Below are positions 5,277 through 13,835 of a stretch of 13,982 bases of DNA, in pieces. Source of the DNA: an uncultured Oscillospiraceae bacterium (GTDB lineage Bacteria > Bacillota > Clostridia > Oscillospirales > Acutalibacteraceae). Every line of letters starts with the position of its first letter. Position 1 is the first letter of the stretch. Below the pieces are notes generated by a model. That model saw only the letters and a list, made by a program, of their open reading frames with translations. It did not search any database and was not told the DNA's origin. The DNA is taken from assembly GCA_900552925.1 (NCBI GenBank), contig USBH01000013.1:1-13982 (forward strand), given 5' to 3'. A program made the position numbers and the translations under genes.

Positions 5277-6302
5277 ATGGAGCTGACAAAAAGGAAACAG
5301 AATATACTTGCCTCGATTGTAAACGGATACATCCGCACGGGCGGGCCGGTCGGCTCGAAGTCGATCGCGGAGGCGGCCGGGGCTTCTCCGGCTACGGTGC
5401 GCAACGAGATGGCGGAGCTCACGGAGATGGGCCTGCTGGAACAGCCGCACACCTCGGCGGGGCGGATCCCCTCGGAAAAGGGGCTGCGCGAGTACGTCGA
5501 CAATTTGATGCCGGAAGAACCGCTTTCCGATGAAGAGCGCATAACGCTTGACGCGATGCTCGCGAAAAGCGCGTTCGACCCGGAACGGCTTCCCGGCGGC
5601 GCGGCGCGCACGCTGGCTTCCGCTACGCGGTACATGGCGGTCGCGACCGCACCGAGCGGCGTTTCGGCGCAGATCAAGGCCGTGCAGTTCGTCCAGACGA
5701 GCCGGCGCACCGCTATGCTGATTCTGATCAGCAGCGCGGGCACGATGAAAACGAAGGTGTTCCACTGTGATTTCGACTTGTCGAGCGAAATCATGCGCAT
5801 CTTTTTCCGCGTCCTGAACGAGCGCGTCGTGGGGCGGAACGTCTCGGAAATCAACCGGGCGTTCATCCAGAGTCTCGCGGTTTCGTTCAACGACCTCGCG
5901 ATCCTGATGTCGCCGGCGCTGCTTGCGCTTTTGGAAACGGCGCAGGAAACCGTGAAAACGGAGGTGCACGTGAGCGGGCAGATGAACCTGCTCTTTTACC
6001 CGGAGCTCGGGCCCGGCGGTGCGCGCCGCGTGATGGATTTCATCGAACGGCAGGACGCCGTGACGGGGCTGCTGGCCGGAAGGCCGGGCCGCGTGCAGAT
6101 CCATATCGGGCAGGAAAACGGGCACAACGCGCTGGCGGCGGTTTCGGTCGTCTCCACGCGGTACAGCATAAACGGCACGGATGCCGGCGCGGTGGCGGTC
6201 ATCGGCCCCACGCGCATGCGTTATGCACATACGGCGGCGCAGACCGCTTACATCGCGGAGCGCGTGGGCGAAATGCTCACGCGGGTCCAGCGGGAAGAAT
6301 AG
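5277..6302 (+). CDS. hrcA: Heat-inducible transcription repressor HrcA
   Basis: A 341-residue repressor of class I heat-shock genes, normal in length. Residues 1-75 form the winged helix (LTKRKQNILASIVNGYI, GPVGSKSIAE, SPATVRNEMAELTEMGLLEQPHTSAGRIPS), with the family signature ending in the Thr-Ser-Ala-Gly-Arg-Ile-Pro turn. A dimerisation/GAF-like domain fills the rest (AVQFVQTSRRTAMLILIS, FNDLAILMSPALLALLE, ending STRYSINGTDAGAVAVIGPTRM). The ribosome site AAGAGG (5264-5269) is 7 nt before the ATG. It is the first gene of the operon, directly behind CIRCE, so it represses its own synthesis. Fifteen nucleotides separate it from grpE. Confidence 0.98.
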   Translation: MELTKRKQNILASIVNGYIRTGGPVGSKSIAEAAGASPATVRNEMAELTEMGLLEQPHTSAGRIPSEKGLREYVDNLMPEEPLSDEERITLDAMLAKSAFDPERLPGGAARTLASATRYMAVATAPSGVSAQIKAVQFVQTSRRTAMLILISSAGTMKTKVFHCDFDLSSEIMRIFFRVLNERVVGRNVSEINRAFIQSLAVSFNDLAILMSPALLALLETAQETVKTEVHVSGQMNLLFYPELGPGGARRVMDFIERQDAVTGLLAGRPGRVQIHIGQENGHNALAAVSVVSTRYSINGTDAGAVAVIGPTRMRYAHTAAQTAYIAERVGEMLTRVQREE

Positions 6303-6317
6303 AAAGGGGCGTTATCC

Positions 6318-6896
6318 ATGGCAGAGGAAACAAAAGCCTGTCCCGAAGAGGAGACAGAAAAGAAAACCGGGCCGGAAGAGAAGGCCGAAAATCCGAAAAC
6401 AGAAGAGAAAGAAGATAAAAAGAAAAAGCGAGAGAAGGCGGAAAAGGTCCCGAAGGCCGATTACGACCGCCTGCAGGCTGAGTTCGAAAGCCACAAGCAG
6501 CAGTATCTGCGCGTGCTTGCCGAGTACGACAACTTCCGCAAGCGGTCGCAGAACGAGAAAAACGGCGTTTACAACAACGCGATTTCCGACGCGGTCAACG
6601 CGATCCTGCCGGTGGCCGACAACATCGACCGCGCGCTCGCGCAGGAGAACGCTTCGGCGGAGGATATGCGCAAGGGCGTCGAGATGATCGCCAATCAGTT
6701 CAAGGCGTGCTTCGAGAAGCTCGGCATCACGGAGATCGGCGCGGCCGGCGAAACGTTCGACCCGAATTTCCACAATGCGGTTTCGCATATCGACGACGAG
6801 AACCTCGGAGAAAACGTCATTGTGGCGGTGTTCCAGAAGGGCTACAAGCTCGGGGATAAGGTCGTGCGGCACGCCATGGTGCAGGTCGCAAACTGA
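6318..6896 (+). CDS. grpE: Nucleotide exchange factor GrpE
   Basis: A 192-residue co-chaperone that releases ADP from DnaK. Residues 1-45 are a highly charged, probably disordered Glu/Lys tail. Residues about 46-105 form the long dimeric coiled coil (DRLQAEFESHKQQYLRVLAEYDNFRKRSQNEK). The C-terminal beta domain carries the GrpE signature FDPNFHNAVSHIDDENLGENVIVAVFQKGY and the ending VVRHAMVQVAN (signature given in family terms; the segment spans residues 147-192). The ribosome site AAGGGG (6304-6309) is 8 nt before the ATG. It is the second gene of the CIRCE operon, co-transcribed with hrcA. A 116-nt gap with two hairpins separates it from dnaK. Confidence 0.97.
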   Translation: MAEETKACPEEETEKKTGPEEKAENPKTEEKEDKKKKREKAEKVPKADYDRLQAEFESHKQQYLRVLAEYDNFRKRSQNEKNGVYNNAISDAVNAILPVADNIDRALAQENASAEDMRKGVEMIANQFKACFEKLGITEIGAAGETFDPNFHNAVSHIDDENLGENVIVAVFQKGYKLGDKVVRHAMVQVAN

Positions 6897-6910
6897 TCCC
6901 GCAAATACGC

Positions 6911-6944
6911 GGCAGGCTCTGCCCTGTGTGCCGGCGGGCCGGCA
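6911..6944 (+). other. Paired hairpins in the grpE-dnaK gap
   Basis: GGCAG/CTGCC (6911-6915 with 6919-6923) and TGCCGG/CCGGCA (6929-6934 with 6939-6944) lie directly after grpE. There is no T-tract, so they are not terminators. They may protect or direct cleavage of the operon mRNA. No CIRCE and no good promoter precede dnaK in this gap. Confidence 0.5.
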
Positions 6945-7012
6945 GCAGCGGCTTATACAATAGAAACAACCAGTGAAATCAGTATTCTTTATTTAAAAGG
7001 ACGGTAATTTTT

Positions 7013-8863
7013 ATGGCAAAGACAATTGGTATTGACCTTGGTACTACAAACTCGTGCGTCGCCGTTATCGAGGGCGGCGAGCCGGTCGTCATCGCGAACG
7101 CGGAAGGCGCCAGAACGACGCCGTCTGTCGTCGCTTTCTCGAAGACGGGCGAGCGCATGATCGGCCAGGTGGCAAAGCGCCAGGCCATCACGAACCCGGA
7201 CAGAACCATCTCCTCCATCAAGAGAGAAATGGGCACCGACCATAAGGTCACAATCGACGGCAAGCACTACACCCCGCAGGAGATCTCCGCAATGATCCTC
7301 CAGAAGCTCAAGGCGGATGCCGAAGCATACCTCGGCGAGCCGGTCACGAGCGCGGTCATCACGGTTCCGGCTTACTTCACCGACGCACAGCGTCAGGCGA
7401 CGAAGGATGCGGGCAAGATCGCGGGCCTCGATGTCAAGCGTATCATCAACGAGCCGACGGCGGCGGCGCTGTCCTACGGCATCGATAAGGAAGAGGACCA
7501 GAAGATCATGGTCTACGACCTCGGCGGCGGCACGTTCGACGTCTCGATCATCGAGATGGGCGACGGCGTGCAGGAGGTTCTCGCCACGGCCGGCAACAAC
7601 CGCCTCGGCGGCGACGACTTCGACAAGCGCATCATGGACTGGATCGTCGGCAGTTTCAAGGTCTCCGACGGCATCGACCTCTCGGGCGACAAGATGGCCA
7701 TGCAGCGCATCAAGGAAGCGGCGGAGAAGGCGAAGATCGAGCTTTCCGGCATGACGAGCGCGTCGATCAACCTGCCGTTCATCACGGCGGACGCATCCGG
7801 CCCGAAGCACCTCGACCTCACGCTCTCGAGAGCGAAGTTCAACGAGCTGACCGCCGACCTCGTCGAAAGCACGATGGGCCCGGTCCGTCAGGCGCTGAGC
7901 GACTCCGGCCTCTCCATCAATGAAATCAACAAGGTCCTCATGGTCGGCGGTTCCTCGAGAATCCCGGCGGTGCAGGAAGCTGTCAAGAAGCTCATCGGCA
8001 AGGAGCCGTTCAAGGGCATCAACCCGGATGAGTGCGTTGCGATCGGCGCTGCGCTGCAGGCCGGCGTGCTCGGCGGCGAAGTGCAGGGCCTCCTGCTGCT
8101 CGACGTCACGCCGCTTTCCCTCGGCGTTGAGACGATGGGCGGCGTCATGACGAAGATCATCGACCGCAACACGACGATCCCGACGAAGAAGAGCCAGATC
8201 TTCTCGACGGCGGCCGACGGCCAGACGCAGGTTGAAGTCAACGTGCTGCAGGGCGAGCGTGAGTTTGCCCGCGACAACAAGCAGCTCGGCCTCTTCAAGC
8301 TCGACGGCATCGCGCCGGCTCCGCGCGGCATCCCCCAGATCGAGGTTACCTTCGACATCGACGCGAACGGCATCGTGAACGTCTCCGCGAAGGATCTCGG
8401 CACCGGCAAGGAGCAGCACATCACGATCACCTCTTCCTCCAACATGAGCAAGGAGGACATCGACAAGGCGGTCAAGGCTGCGGAGCAGTTCGCAGAGGAA
8501 GACAAGAAGCGCCGCGAAGAGGTCGAGATGAAGAACAACGCCGAGAACATGTGCTATGCGGCCGACAAGCTCATCAGCGACAACGGCGACAAGATCGACG
8601 AGGCCGATAAGAACGAGCTGAACAGCAAGTCCGCAGCGCTCAGAAGCGCGATCCAGTCCGGCACGACCGATACGATCAAGTCCGGCATGGACGACCTGCA
8701 GAAGGCGATGTATGCGGTCAGCGAGAAGCTGTATAAGGCTTCCGCCCCACAGGATCAGCAGCAGCCGCCGTACGGCGCTCCGGGTGCAGGCCCGCAGGCC
8801 GGTGGCCAGCAGGGCGGCGCGAACGGCGATGTCTACGACGCAGACTACAAGGATGTCGACTAA
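7013..8863 (+). CDS. dnaK: Molecular chaperone DnaK (Hsp70)
   Basis: A 616-residue cytoplasmic ATP-dependent chaperone. The nucleotide-binding domain (about 1-355) shows all Hsp70 signatures: [11 protein letters not shown] at 6-16, [15 protein letters not shown] at 165-179 and [18 protein letters not shown] near 308-325. The linker [12 protein letters not shown] follows, then the substrate-binding beta domain and the helical lid from about 480. The Gly/Gln/Pro-rich tail ends in [10 protein letters not shown]. The NBD is of the short Gram-positive type, lacking the insert found in proteobacterial DnaK, consistent with Bacillota. A strong ribosome site (AAAAGGA, 6995-7001) lies 11 nt before the ATG. 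It works with GrpE and DnaJ, encoded on either side, and its codon use is strongly biased to C/G third bases as expected for a highly expressed gene. Confidence 0.99.
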   Translation: MAKTIGIDLGTTNSCVAVIEGGEPVVIANAEGARTTPSVVAFSKTGERMIGQVAKRQAITNPDRTISSIKREMGTDHKVTIDGKHYTPQEISAMILQKLKADAEAYLGEPVTSAVITVPAYFTDAQRQATKDAGKIAGLDVKRIINEPTAAALSYGIDKEEDQKIMVYDLGGGTFDVSIIEMGDGVQEVLATAGNNRLGGDDFDKRIMDWIVGSFKVSDGIDLSGDKMAMQRIKEAAEKAKIELSGMTSASINLPFITADASGPKHLDLTLSRAKFNELTADLVESTMGPVRQALSDSGLSINEINKVLMVGGSSRIPAVQEAVKKLIGKEPFKGINPDECVAIGAALQAGVLGGEVQGLLLLDVTPLSLGVETMGGVMTKIIDRNTTIPTKKSQIFSTAADGQTQVEVNVLQGEREFARDNKQLGLFKLDGIAPAPRGIPQIEVTFDIDANGIVNVSAKDLGTGKEQHITITSSSNMSKEDIDKAVKAAEQFAEEDKKRREEVEMKNNAENMCYAADKLISDNGDKIDEADKNELNSKSAALRSAIQSGTTDTIKSGMDDLQKAMYAVSEKLYKASAPQDQQQPPYGAPGAGPQAGGQQGGANGDVYDADYKDVD

Positions 8864-8884
8864 TTTATAAAATCGATCCGAAGT

Positions 8885-8921
8885 GCAAGGGGTTTGTGTA
8901 AAGGCATGCCCCTTGCCTTTT
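8885..8921 (+). terminator. Possible attenuator between dnaK and dnaJ
   Basis: GCAAGGGG (8885-8892) pairs perfectly with CCCCTTGC (8909-8916) across a 16-nt loop and is followed by CTTTTGG. The T-tract is short, so read-through into dnaJ is expected. It may lower DnaJ relative to DnaK. Confidence 0.55.
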
Positions 8922-8946
8922 GGAGTTTGCGAGGAGATGACAGCGG

Positions 8947-10101
8947 ATGGCGGACAATAAAAGAGATTATTACGAGGTGCTCGGCGTACAGAAGGGCGCG
9001 GCGGACGACGAGATCAAGAAGGCGTACCGCAAGCTTGCCAAGAAGTACCACCCGGACCTGAACCCGGGGGATAAAGAGGCCGAGGCAAAATTTAAAGAGG
9101 TCAACGAAGCGTACGAGGTGCTTTCCGACAAGGATAAGCGCGCGCGGTACGACCAGTTCGGCTTTGCGGGCGTTGACCCCAATTTCGGCGGCGGCGCGGG
9201 CGGCGGCAACCCGTATGCCGGCGGCGTAGGCGGCTTTGACTTCAGCGACATTTTCGACAGCTTTTTCGGCGGCTTCGGCGGCTCCACGCGGCGTGCGAAC
9301 CCAAATGCGCCGCGCCGCGGCACCGATGTGGAAGCGAGCGTCGTCGTCTCCTTCGAGGAAGCGGCGAAGGGCTGCAGGAAAAAGGTGACGTACCACCAGA
9401 TCGAGGCCTGCCCCGACTGCGGCGGCTCCGGCGCGCAGAAGGGCACAAGCCCGAAGACCTGCCCGAACTGCAACGGCTCCGGCCAGGTGCGCATCAACCA
9501 GCGCACGCCTTTCGGCGTCGTGCAGTCGGTCGGCACCTGCGACCGCTGCGGCGGCCGCGGCAAGATCATCGAGACGCCCTGTCGGACCTGTGACGGCAAG
9601 GGGCGGCTCCGCCGGCAGAAGACGATCGAGATCACGATCCCGGCCGGCATCGACGACGATCAGATCCTGAATGTCGGCGGCAAGGGCAATGCCGGCGCGA
9701 ACGGCGGCCCGAACGGCGACCTGCACGTCTACGTTTCCGTGCGCCCGCATGCCATCTTCACGCGGCGCGGCAACGACGTGTGGTGTGAAATGCCGATCAC
9801 CTTTACACAGGCGGCGCTCGGCGCCGATGTCACGGTGCCGACGCTGGACGGCAAGGTTCAGTACCACGTCCACGAGGGCACGCAGCCCGGCGACGTGTTC
9901 AAGCTCAAGGGCAGGGGCATCCAGAGCCTCAACGGGCGCGGCCGCGGCGACCAGTATGTTCAGGTGACGGTCGAGGTGCCGAAAAACCTCTCAAAGCGGC
10001 AGAGAGAACTGCTGGCTGAGTTTGAGCAGAACGCGGACGACAAGAATTACCAAAAGCGCAAGAGCTTCTTCGGCAAGCTCAAGGAGCTGTTCGAAGAGTG
10101 A
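8947..10101 (+). CDS. dnaJ: Molecular chaperone DnaJ (Hsp40)
   Basis: A 384-residue class I J-domain protein that delivers unfolded clients to DnaK and triggers its ATPase. The J domain (about 6-71) has the essential HPD motif at 35-37. A Gly/Phe-rich linker spans about 72-115. The zinc-binding domain has four intact CxxCxGxG motifs beginning at C155, C172, C198 and C212 ([32 protein letters not shown]). Two C-terminal client-binding beta domains and the dimerisation tail complete a normal full-length protein. The ribosome site GAGGAG (8931-8936) precedes the ATG by 10 nt; the nearer ATG at 8937 is out of frame. It is the last gene of the CIRCE operon, followed by a strong terminator. Confidence 0.99.
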   Translation: MADNKRDYYEVLGVQKGAADDEIKKAYRKLAKKYHPDLNPGDKEAEAKFKEVNEAYEVLSDKDKRARYDQFGFAGVDPNFGGGAGGGNPYAGGVGGFDFSDIFDSFFGGFGGSTRRANPNAPRRGTDVEASVVVSFEEAAKGCRKKVTYHQIEACPDCGGSGAQKGTSPKTCPNCNGSGQVRINQRTPFGVVQSVGTCDRCGGRGKIIETPCRTCDGKGRLRRQKTIEITIPAGIDDDQILNVGGKGNAGANGGPNGDLHVYVSVRPHAIFTRRGNDVWCEMPITFTQAALGADVTVPTLDGKVQYHVHEGTQPGDVFKLKGRGIQSLNGRGRGDQYVQVTVEVPKNLSKRQRELLAEFEQNADDKNYQKRKSFFGKLKELFEE

Positions 10102-10174
10102 TTTCCACAGCGCGGCGGTAAGGCCCGCTGTACGGCGCTCAGGCGAACGGCGCAAAGCAATAGAATATATGAAG

Positions 10175-10214
10175 AAAAAACACGCACGGTATCGGAATGC
10201 TGTGCGTGTTTTTT
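10175..10214. terminator. Bidirectional-type terminator after dnaJ
   Basis: A perfect 13-bp inverted repeat (AAAAAACACGCAC, 10175-10187, pairing 10202-10214) with a 14-nt loop. A-runs on the left and T-runs on the right let it end transcription from either strand. On the plus strand it closes the heat-shock operon. Confidence 0.92.
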
Positions 10215-10481
10215 GCGTGACGTTAGGCGGTGGGCTCGAGCAACAGCCGGTTTCGCAGCAAGCGTGCCGGACAGCGAGCACGCAGACGGCTAATTTGTAC
10301 GAAAAAACCAGAAAAGGTAGGAATTGTCGTTCGATGCGAAATCTGCCTGTTTTCGCGTAAATTCGACTTTTAAAGCATTATACCATGCCTGAACGAAAAA
10401 GCCTGCTTTATCGTTCACAGGATGCAGCGCCGAGAAAAATACGGCGGCCGGATTTTCGGGTGCGAAAGTGTTTGCTACTTG
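10215..10481. other. Gene-free structured stretch, candidate small RNA region
   Basis: No credible protein gene lies here. It contains a nested stem (AGCCG/CGGCT, 10245-10249 with 10287-10291, enclosing GCGTGC/GCACGC, 10262-10267 with 10278-10283), a GCGAAA/TTTCGC hairpin (10335-10340 with 10350-10355) and a long near-perfect hairpin at 10391-10416. On the minus strand, 10377-10385 reads TGGTATAAT, an extended -10 motif pointing toward the bidirectional terminator at 10214-10175. A transcript of roughly 190 nt is possible. This is inference; I do not recognise a known RNA family. Confidence 0.3.
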
Positions 10482-10510
10482 TTGCAATTTGCTGAAAACG
10501 GGTATATAAT
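10482..10510 (+). promoter_or_regulatory. Sigma-A promoter of the DUF3048 lipoprotein gene
   Basis: TTGCAA (10482-10487), a 17-bp spacer and a perfect TATAAT (10505-10510). The predicted start near 10517 gives a leader of about 33 nt. Confidence 0.85.
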
Positions 10511-10535
10511 ATAAATGATTATTTTGATGGGAAAC

Positions 10536-10540
10536 GGAGG
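10536..10540 (+). promoter_or_regulatory. Ribosome binding site fixing a TTG start
   Basis: GGAGG lies 9 nt before the TTG at 10550. The only nearby ATG (10527) is upstream of it and out of frame, so the TTG is the start and opens a typical Met-Lys-Lys-Arg signal peptide. Confidence 0.85.
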
Positions 10541-10549
10541 AATCCTGTT

Positions 10550-11674
10550 TTGAAAAAGAGAATTCTTGCTTTTTGCAGCGCACTGCTGCTCGGCCTGACC
10601 GTCCTTTCGGGCTGCCAGTCCACACCGGCGGAGGAAAGCTCGACGTCGAGCGCTGCGCCGACAGAGACCGCGGAGGCCACGGCAACGCCGGAAGCGACGG
10701 CCGAGCCGACGGAAGCGCCCAATGCGGAGCCGGCGAATGTAAACCTGCTGACCGGCCTTCCGACGCTGACGGACGAAGCAGTCGGCAAGCGCCCGGTGGC
10801 CGTCATGATCAACAATGTCGAGGCGGCTCTGCCGCAGTACGGCATCTCGGCAGCCGACGTGATCTTTGAGATCCCGGTCGAGTACGACCTGACCCGCCTG
10901 ATGGCGCTGTACGGCGATTACACGCAGGTGCCGGACGTCTGCTCCGTGCGCAGCTGCCGGTATTATTACCCGATCCTCGCGGTCGGCTTCGATGCCGTTT
11001 ACGTGCATTGGGGCATGGACGAGACGATCGCCCGCGAGACGGTGACGCGGCTGGATATCGACCGCGTGGATGCGCTCGAAGCCTCGTACGGCTTGCTCGG
11101 CCGCGATCAAGCGCGCCTTGACAGCGGCTATGCGCTCGAGCATACCGGCATGTTCTACGGCGGAAAGCTTCCGGAAGCGCTCGAGAACAACGGCATCCGC
11201 ACGGATCTGGATGAGGCGCATCAGGGCGCAGCGTTCAACTTTGTTCCGCAGGGCGAAAATGCCGCGCCACAGGGCGATGCAGCGGGTTCGGTGCGCGTGG
11301 ATTTCGGCGGAAACTACAGCACCTTCACCTACGATGCGGAGACCGCCACCTATCTGAAAAATTACAAGGACAGCCCGCACATGGATTCCGCCTCCGGCGA
11401 GCAGCTCGCTTTTGAGAACGTGATCGTTCTGGAAACGGATATTTCCGTCCGCGACGCAGCTTCCGGGCTGAAGAACGTGAACTGGCAGGGCGGCGCGTCC
11501 TATAAGGGCTATTATATTTCGGAGGGCGCCGTGCAGCCGATCACCTGGTCCAAGGCGGACGAGTACAGCCCGCTGAAGTTCTTCGGCGAGGACGGCGAAG
11601 AGGTGCAGATCAATCGCGGCAAGACGTACATCGCGATGACGTATCCCGGAAACTGCACGATTTCCGAATCGTGA
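10550..11674 (+). CDS. DUF3048 (YerB-like) lipoprotein
   Basis: A 374-residue predicted lipoprotein starting at TTG. The signal peptide (MKKRILAFCSALLLGLTVLS) ends in a lipobox with the lipidated Cys at residue 22. Residues about 24-62 are a low-complexity Ala/Thr/Glu/Pro linker. The rest matches the DUF3048 family (Bacillus YerB): NLLTGLPTLTDEAVGKRPVAVMINN, an ADVIFEIPVEYDLTRLMALY block, the SVRSCRYYY motif, VYVHWG, a Tyr/Phe-rich middle and the C-terminal ENVIVLETDI and KTYIAMTYPGN segments (first block spans residues 64-88). The protein should sit on the outer face of the membrane. The biochemical role of DUF3048 proteins is not established. It is monocistronic between its own promoter and terminator. 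Confidence 0.88.
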   Translation: MKKRILAFCSALLLGLTVLSGCQSTPAEESSTSSAAPTETAEATATPEATAEPTEAPNAEPANVNLLTGLPTLTDEAVGKRPVAVMINNVEAALPQYGISAADVIFEIPVEYDLTRLMALYGDYTQVPDVCSVRSCRYYYPILAVGFDAVYVHWGMDETIARETVTRLDIDRVDALEASYGLLGRDQARLDSGYALEHTGMFYGGKLPEALENNGIRTDLDEAHQGAAFNFVPQGENAAPQGDAAGSVRVDFGGNYSTFTYDAETATYLKNYKDSPHMDSASGEQLAFENVIVLETDISVRDAASGLKNVNWQGGASYKGYYISEGAVQPITWSKADEYSPLKFFGEDGEEVQINRGKTYIAMTYPGNCTISES

Positions 11675-11734
11675 TTGGGTGTACGAATTTTAGGATCAAT
11701 TCAAAAAAGCTCCGGCTTTAAAAATTGCAAAGGG

Positions 11735-11767
11735 GCCGGTGCTGTAAGAGCAGTGCCGGCGCTTTTT
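11735..11767 (+). terminator. Terminator after the DUF3048 gene
   Basis: GCCGGTGCTG (11735-11744) pairs with CAGTGCCGGC (11751-11760), eight Watson-Crick and two G-U pairs, loop TAAGAG, followed by GC and TTTTT. Confidence 0.85.
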
Positions 11768-11793
11768 GCCGTCCGGCCGGGGCTTTTTACCTG

Positions 11794-11822
11794 TTGCATC
11801 TTCCTGTCGAATATGTTATAAT
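11794..11822 (+). promoter_or_regulatory. Sigma-A promoter of the glycan locus
   Basis: TTGCAT (11794-11799), a 17-bp spacer and a perfect TATAAT (11817-11822). The leader of about 70 nt is the longest of the simple promoters here. I see no terminator or clear riboswitch in it. Confidence 0.82.
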
Positions 11823-11888
11823 CTTCAAAGAATTTAGGATGCCAAAATTCTGCGGTAATGCGGTAAAGTGTTTTGCGTCCGGTAAAAA

Positions 11889-11893
11889 AGGGA
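11889..11893 (+). promoter_or_regulatory. Ribosome binding site choosing ATG 11901
   Basis: AGGGA lies 7 nt before ATG 11901 but only 1 nt before the in-frame TTG at 11895, so the ATG is the likely start. Confidence 0.8.
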
Positions 11894-11900
11894 TTTGGGT

Positions 11901-13781
11901 ATGAACAGCAAAAAAAGCTTTCATTTGGACATGCAGTTGGCCAGCCGTATTCTGCTGATCGTTCTGCTGGATATCATCTGTGTGGCGTTTTCGTTTTTTC
12001 TTGCGCTCTGGTTTCGGTTCGACCTGAGCATCAGCAGCATTCCGGCAAATTATCTGACCTGCTGGCAGACTACAATTCCGATCTGGTGCGCGATTTCCAT
12101 TGTGGTTTTTGCGATCTTCCAGCTTTACAACAGCGTGTGGTCGTTTGTCAGTGAAAATGAGCTTTTCCGGATGATTCTGGCGCACATCTGCCTGTTTATC
12201 ATCGGTTTCTTCTGCGTCTATATTTTCGATATCCACATGCCGCGCAGCTATTACTTCATCGGCTTCCTTCTGAGCTTTCTCAGCACGACGGCGCTGCGGT
12301 TTTCCTACCGTTTCCTGCGCCGGATGAAGCTGGTCTTCGAGCGCGGCACGGAGGAGAAGAAGATCGACCGGATCATGATCATCGGCGCCGGCGAAGCGGG
12401 CAGAATGCTGATCCGCGAGTTTGCACACAGCCAGTTCCTTTCGGGCCGTGTCGTCTGCCTGATCGACGACAACCCTTCGAAGTTCCGGAAAATGCTCAGC
12501 GGCGTGCGCATTGTCGGCAACCGGTACGACATTCCGGAAATGGTCAAGAAGTATGACGTCAACAAAATCATCTATGCGATCCCGAGCGGCAGCGCGAAGG
12601 TTCGAAAGGAGATCATCCAGATCTGCAGCACGACGAAGTGCGAGGTGCAGACGATCCCGGGCATGTACCAGCTGATCAACGAAGACGTCAGCGTCAGCAA
12701 GCTCAAGAAGGTCGAGATCCAGGATCTTCTGGGGCGCGAGCCGATCCAGATCAACATCGATGAGATCCGCAAGTATATTTCCGGCAAGGTTATCATGGTG
12801 ACAGGCGGCGGCGGATCGATCGGCAGCGAGTTGTGCCGGCAGATTGCGAAGAGCAACCCGAAGCAGCTTTTGATTTTTGATATTTATGAAAACAATGCGT
12901 ATGACATCCAGATGGAGCTCAAGCGGAAATATCCGGCGTTGGACCTTGTCGTTTTGATCGGTTCGGTGCGCAACACGGCGCGTCTGGATGTTGTGCTGGG
13001 CAAATACCGGCCGGAGATCGTATTCCACGCGGCGGCGCACAAGCACGTGCCCCTGATGGAGGACAGCCCGAACGAGGCGATCAAGAACAACGTGTTCGGC
13101 ACGTACAAGATGGCGCAGGCCGCCGTCAAGTACGGCGTCAAGAAATTTGTCCTGATCTCCACGGATAAGGCGGTCAACCCGACGAACATCATGGGCGCTT
13201 CCAAGCGTCTGTGCGAGATGGTCGTGCAGATGATGAACCGCGAATCGGATACGGAGTTTGTCGCTGTGCGTTTCGGCAACGTGCTCGGCAGCAACGGCAG
13301 TGTGATCCCGCTCTTTGAGAAGCAGATCGCAGAGGGCGGCCCGGTGACGGTCACGCATCCCGACATCACGCGTTTCTTTATGACGATTCCCGAAGCGGTT
13401 TCGCTCGTCCTGCAGGCCGGCTATTACGCCAAGGGCGGCGAGATCTTCGTGCTCGATATGGGCGAGCCGGTCAAGATCGACTCCATGGCACGCGACCTGA
13501 TCCGCTTGTCCGGCTATGAACCGGATGTGGATATCCCGATCGTCTACACCGGCTTGCGTCCCGGCGAGAAGCTGTACGAAGAGCTTCTGATGGAAGAAGA
13601 GGGGCTGCAGGATACGGAGAACAAGCTGATCCATATCGGCAAGCCGATCGAGATGGACGACGAAAAGTTCAAGGAACAGCTCAAGCGGCTGGAAGCGGCC
13701 TATAAGACTGAAGCGGACAACATGAAAGACCTCGTCGCGGAAATCGTGCCGACGTATAAGAGAAAAGGAAACGAGTCGTAA
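11901..13781 (+). CDS. Membrane-bound UDP-sugar 4,6-dehydratase (PglF/CapD/WbpM type)
   Basis: A 626-residue polysaccharide biosynthesis enzyme of the extended SDR superfamily, expected to convert UDP-GlcNAc to a 4-keto-6-deoxy sugar. Four membrane helices lie within residues 15-135. A first Rossmann-like domain begins at IIGAGEAGRML (160-170). The catalytic domain (about 295-580) has the nucleotide-binding loop TGGGGSIGSE (301-310), HAAAHKHVP (377-384 region), ISTDKAVNP (419-427) and the MGASK motif (431-435). In that motif Met replaces the usual catalytic Tyr of YxxxK, a hallmark of the large PglF/WbpM-type dehydratases. RFGNVLGSNGSVIP and RPGEKLYEELL complete the signature. The length is usual for the family. 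The start is ATG 11901, not the TTG two codons upstream. It is followed 54 nt later, without a terminator, by a PglC-like transferase gene. The exact product (diNAcBac, QuiNAc, FucNAc or other precursor) cannot be told from this gene alone. Confidence 0.94.
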   Translation: MNSKKSFHLDMQLASRILLIVLLDIICVAFSFFLALWFRFDLSISSIPANYLTCWQTTIPIWCAISIVVFAIFQLYNSVWSFVSENELFRMILAHICLFIIGFFCVYIFDIHMPRSYYFIGFLLSFLSTTALRFSYRFLRRMKLVFERGTEEKKIDRIMIIGAGEAGRMLIREFAHSQFLSGRVVCLIDDNPSKFRKMLSGVRIVGNRYDIPEMVKKYDVNKIIYAIPSGSAKVRKEIIQICSTTKCEVQTIPGMYQLINEDVSVSKLKKVEIQDLLGREPIQINIDEIRKYISGKVIMVTGGGGSIGSELCRQIAKSNPKQLLIFDIYENNAYDIQMELKRKYPALDLVVLIGSVRNTARLDVVLGKYRPEIVFHAAAHKHVPLMEDSPNEAIKNNVFGTYKMAQAAVKYGVKKFVLISTDKAVNPTNIMGASKRLCEMVVQMMNRESDTEFVAVRFGNVLGSNGSVIPLFEKQIAEGGPVTVTHPDITRFFMTIPEAVSLVLQAGYYAKGGEIFVLDMGEPVKIDSMARDLIRLSGYEPDVDIPIVYTGLRPGEKLYEELLMEEEGLQDTENKLIHIGKPIEMDDEKFKEQLKRLEAAYKTEADNMKDLVAEIVPTYKRKGNES

Positions 13782-13835
13782 AATCGTCGGTGTGCCGGCA
13801 AATAGTTTGTGAGATTGAGAGAGTGGATTGCAATC

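Noticed and set aside
2322..6230. A 1302-codon open frame on the minus strand across feoB, the repeat block and hrcA.
   Set aside because: It is antisense to two clear genes whose G/C-rich third bases suppress stops on the other strand. Its product is rich in Arg, His, Asp and Ala with no family resemblance, and it crosses promoters, a terminator and the repeat array.
11895..11900. TTG at 11895 as start of the dehydratase.
   Set aside because: It is only 1 nt from the AGGGA ribosome site, while the ATG at 11901 is at the proper 7 nt.
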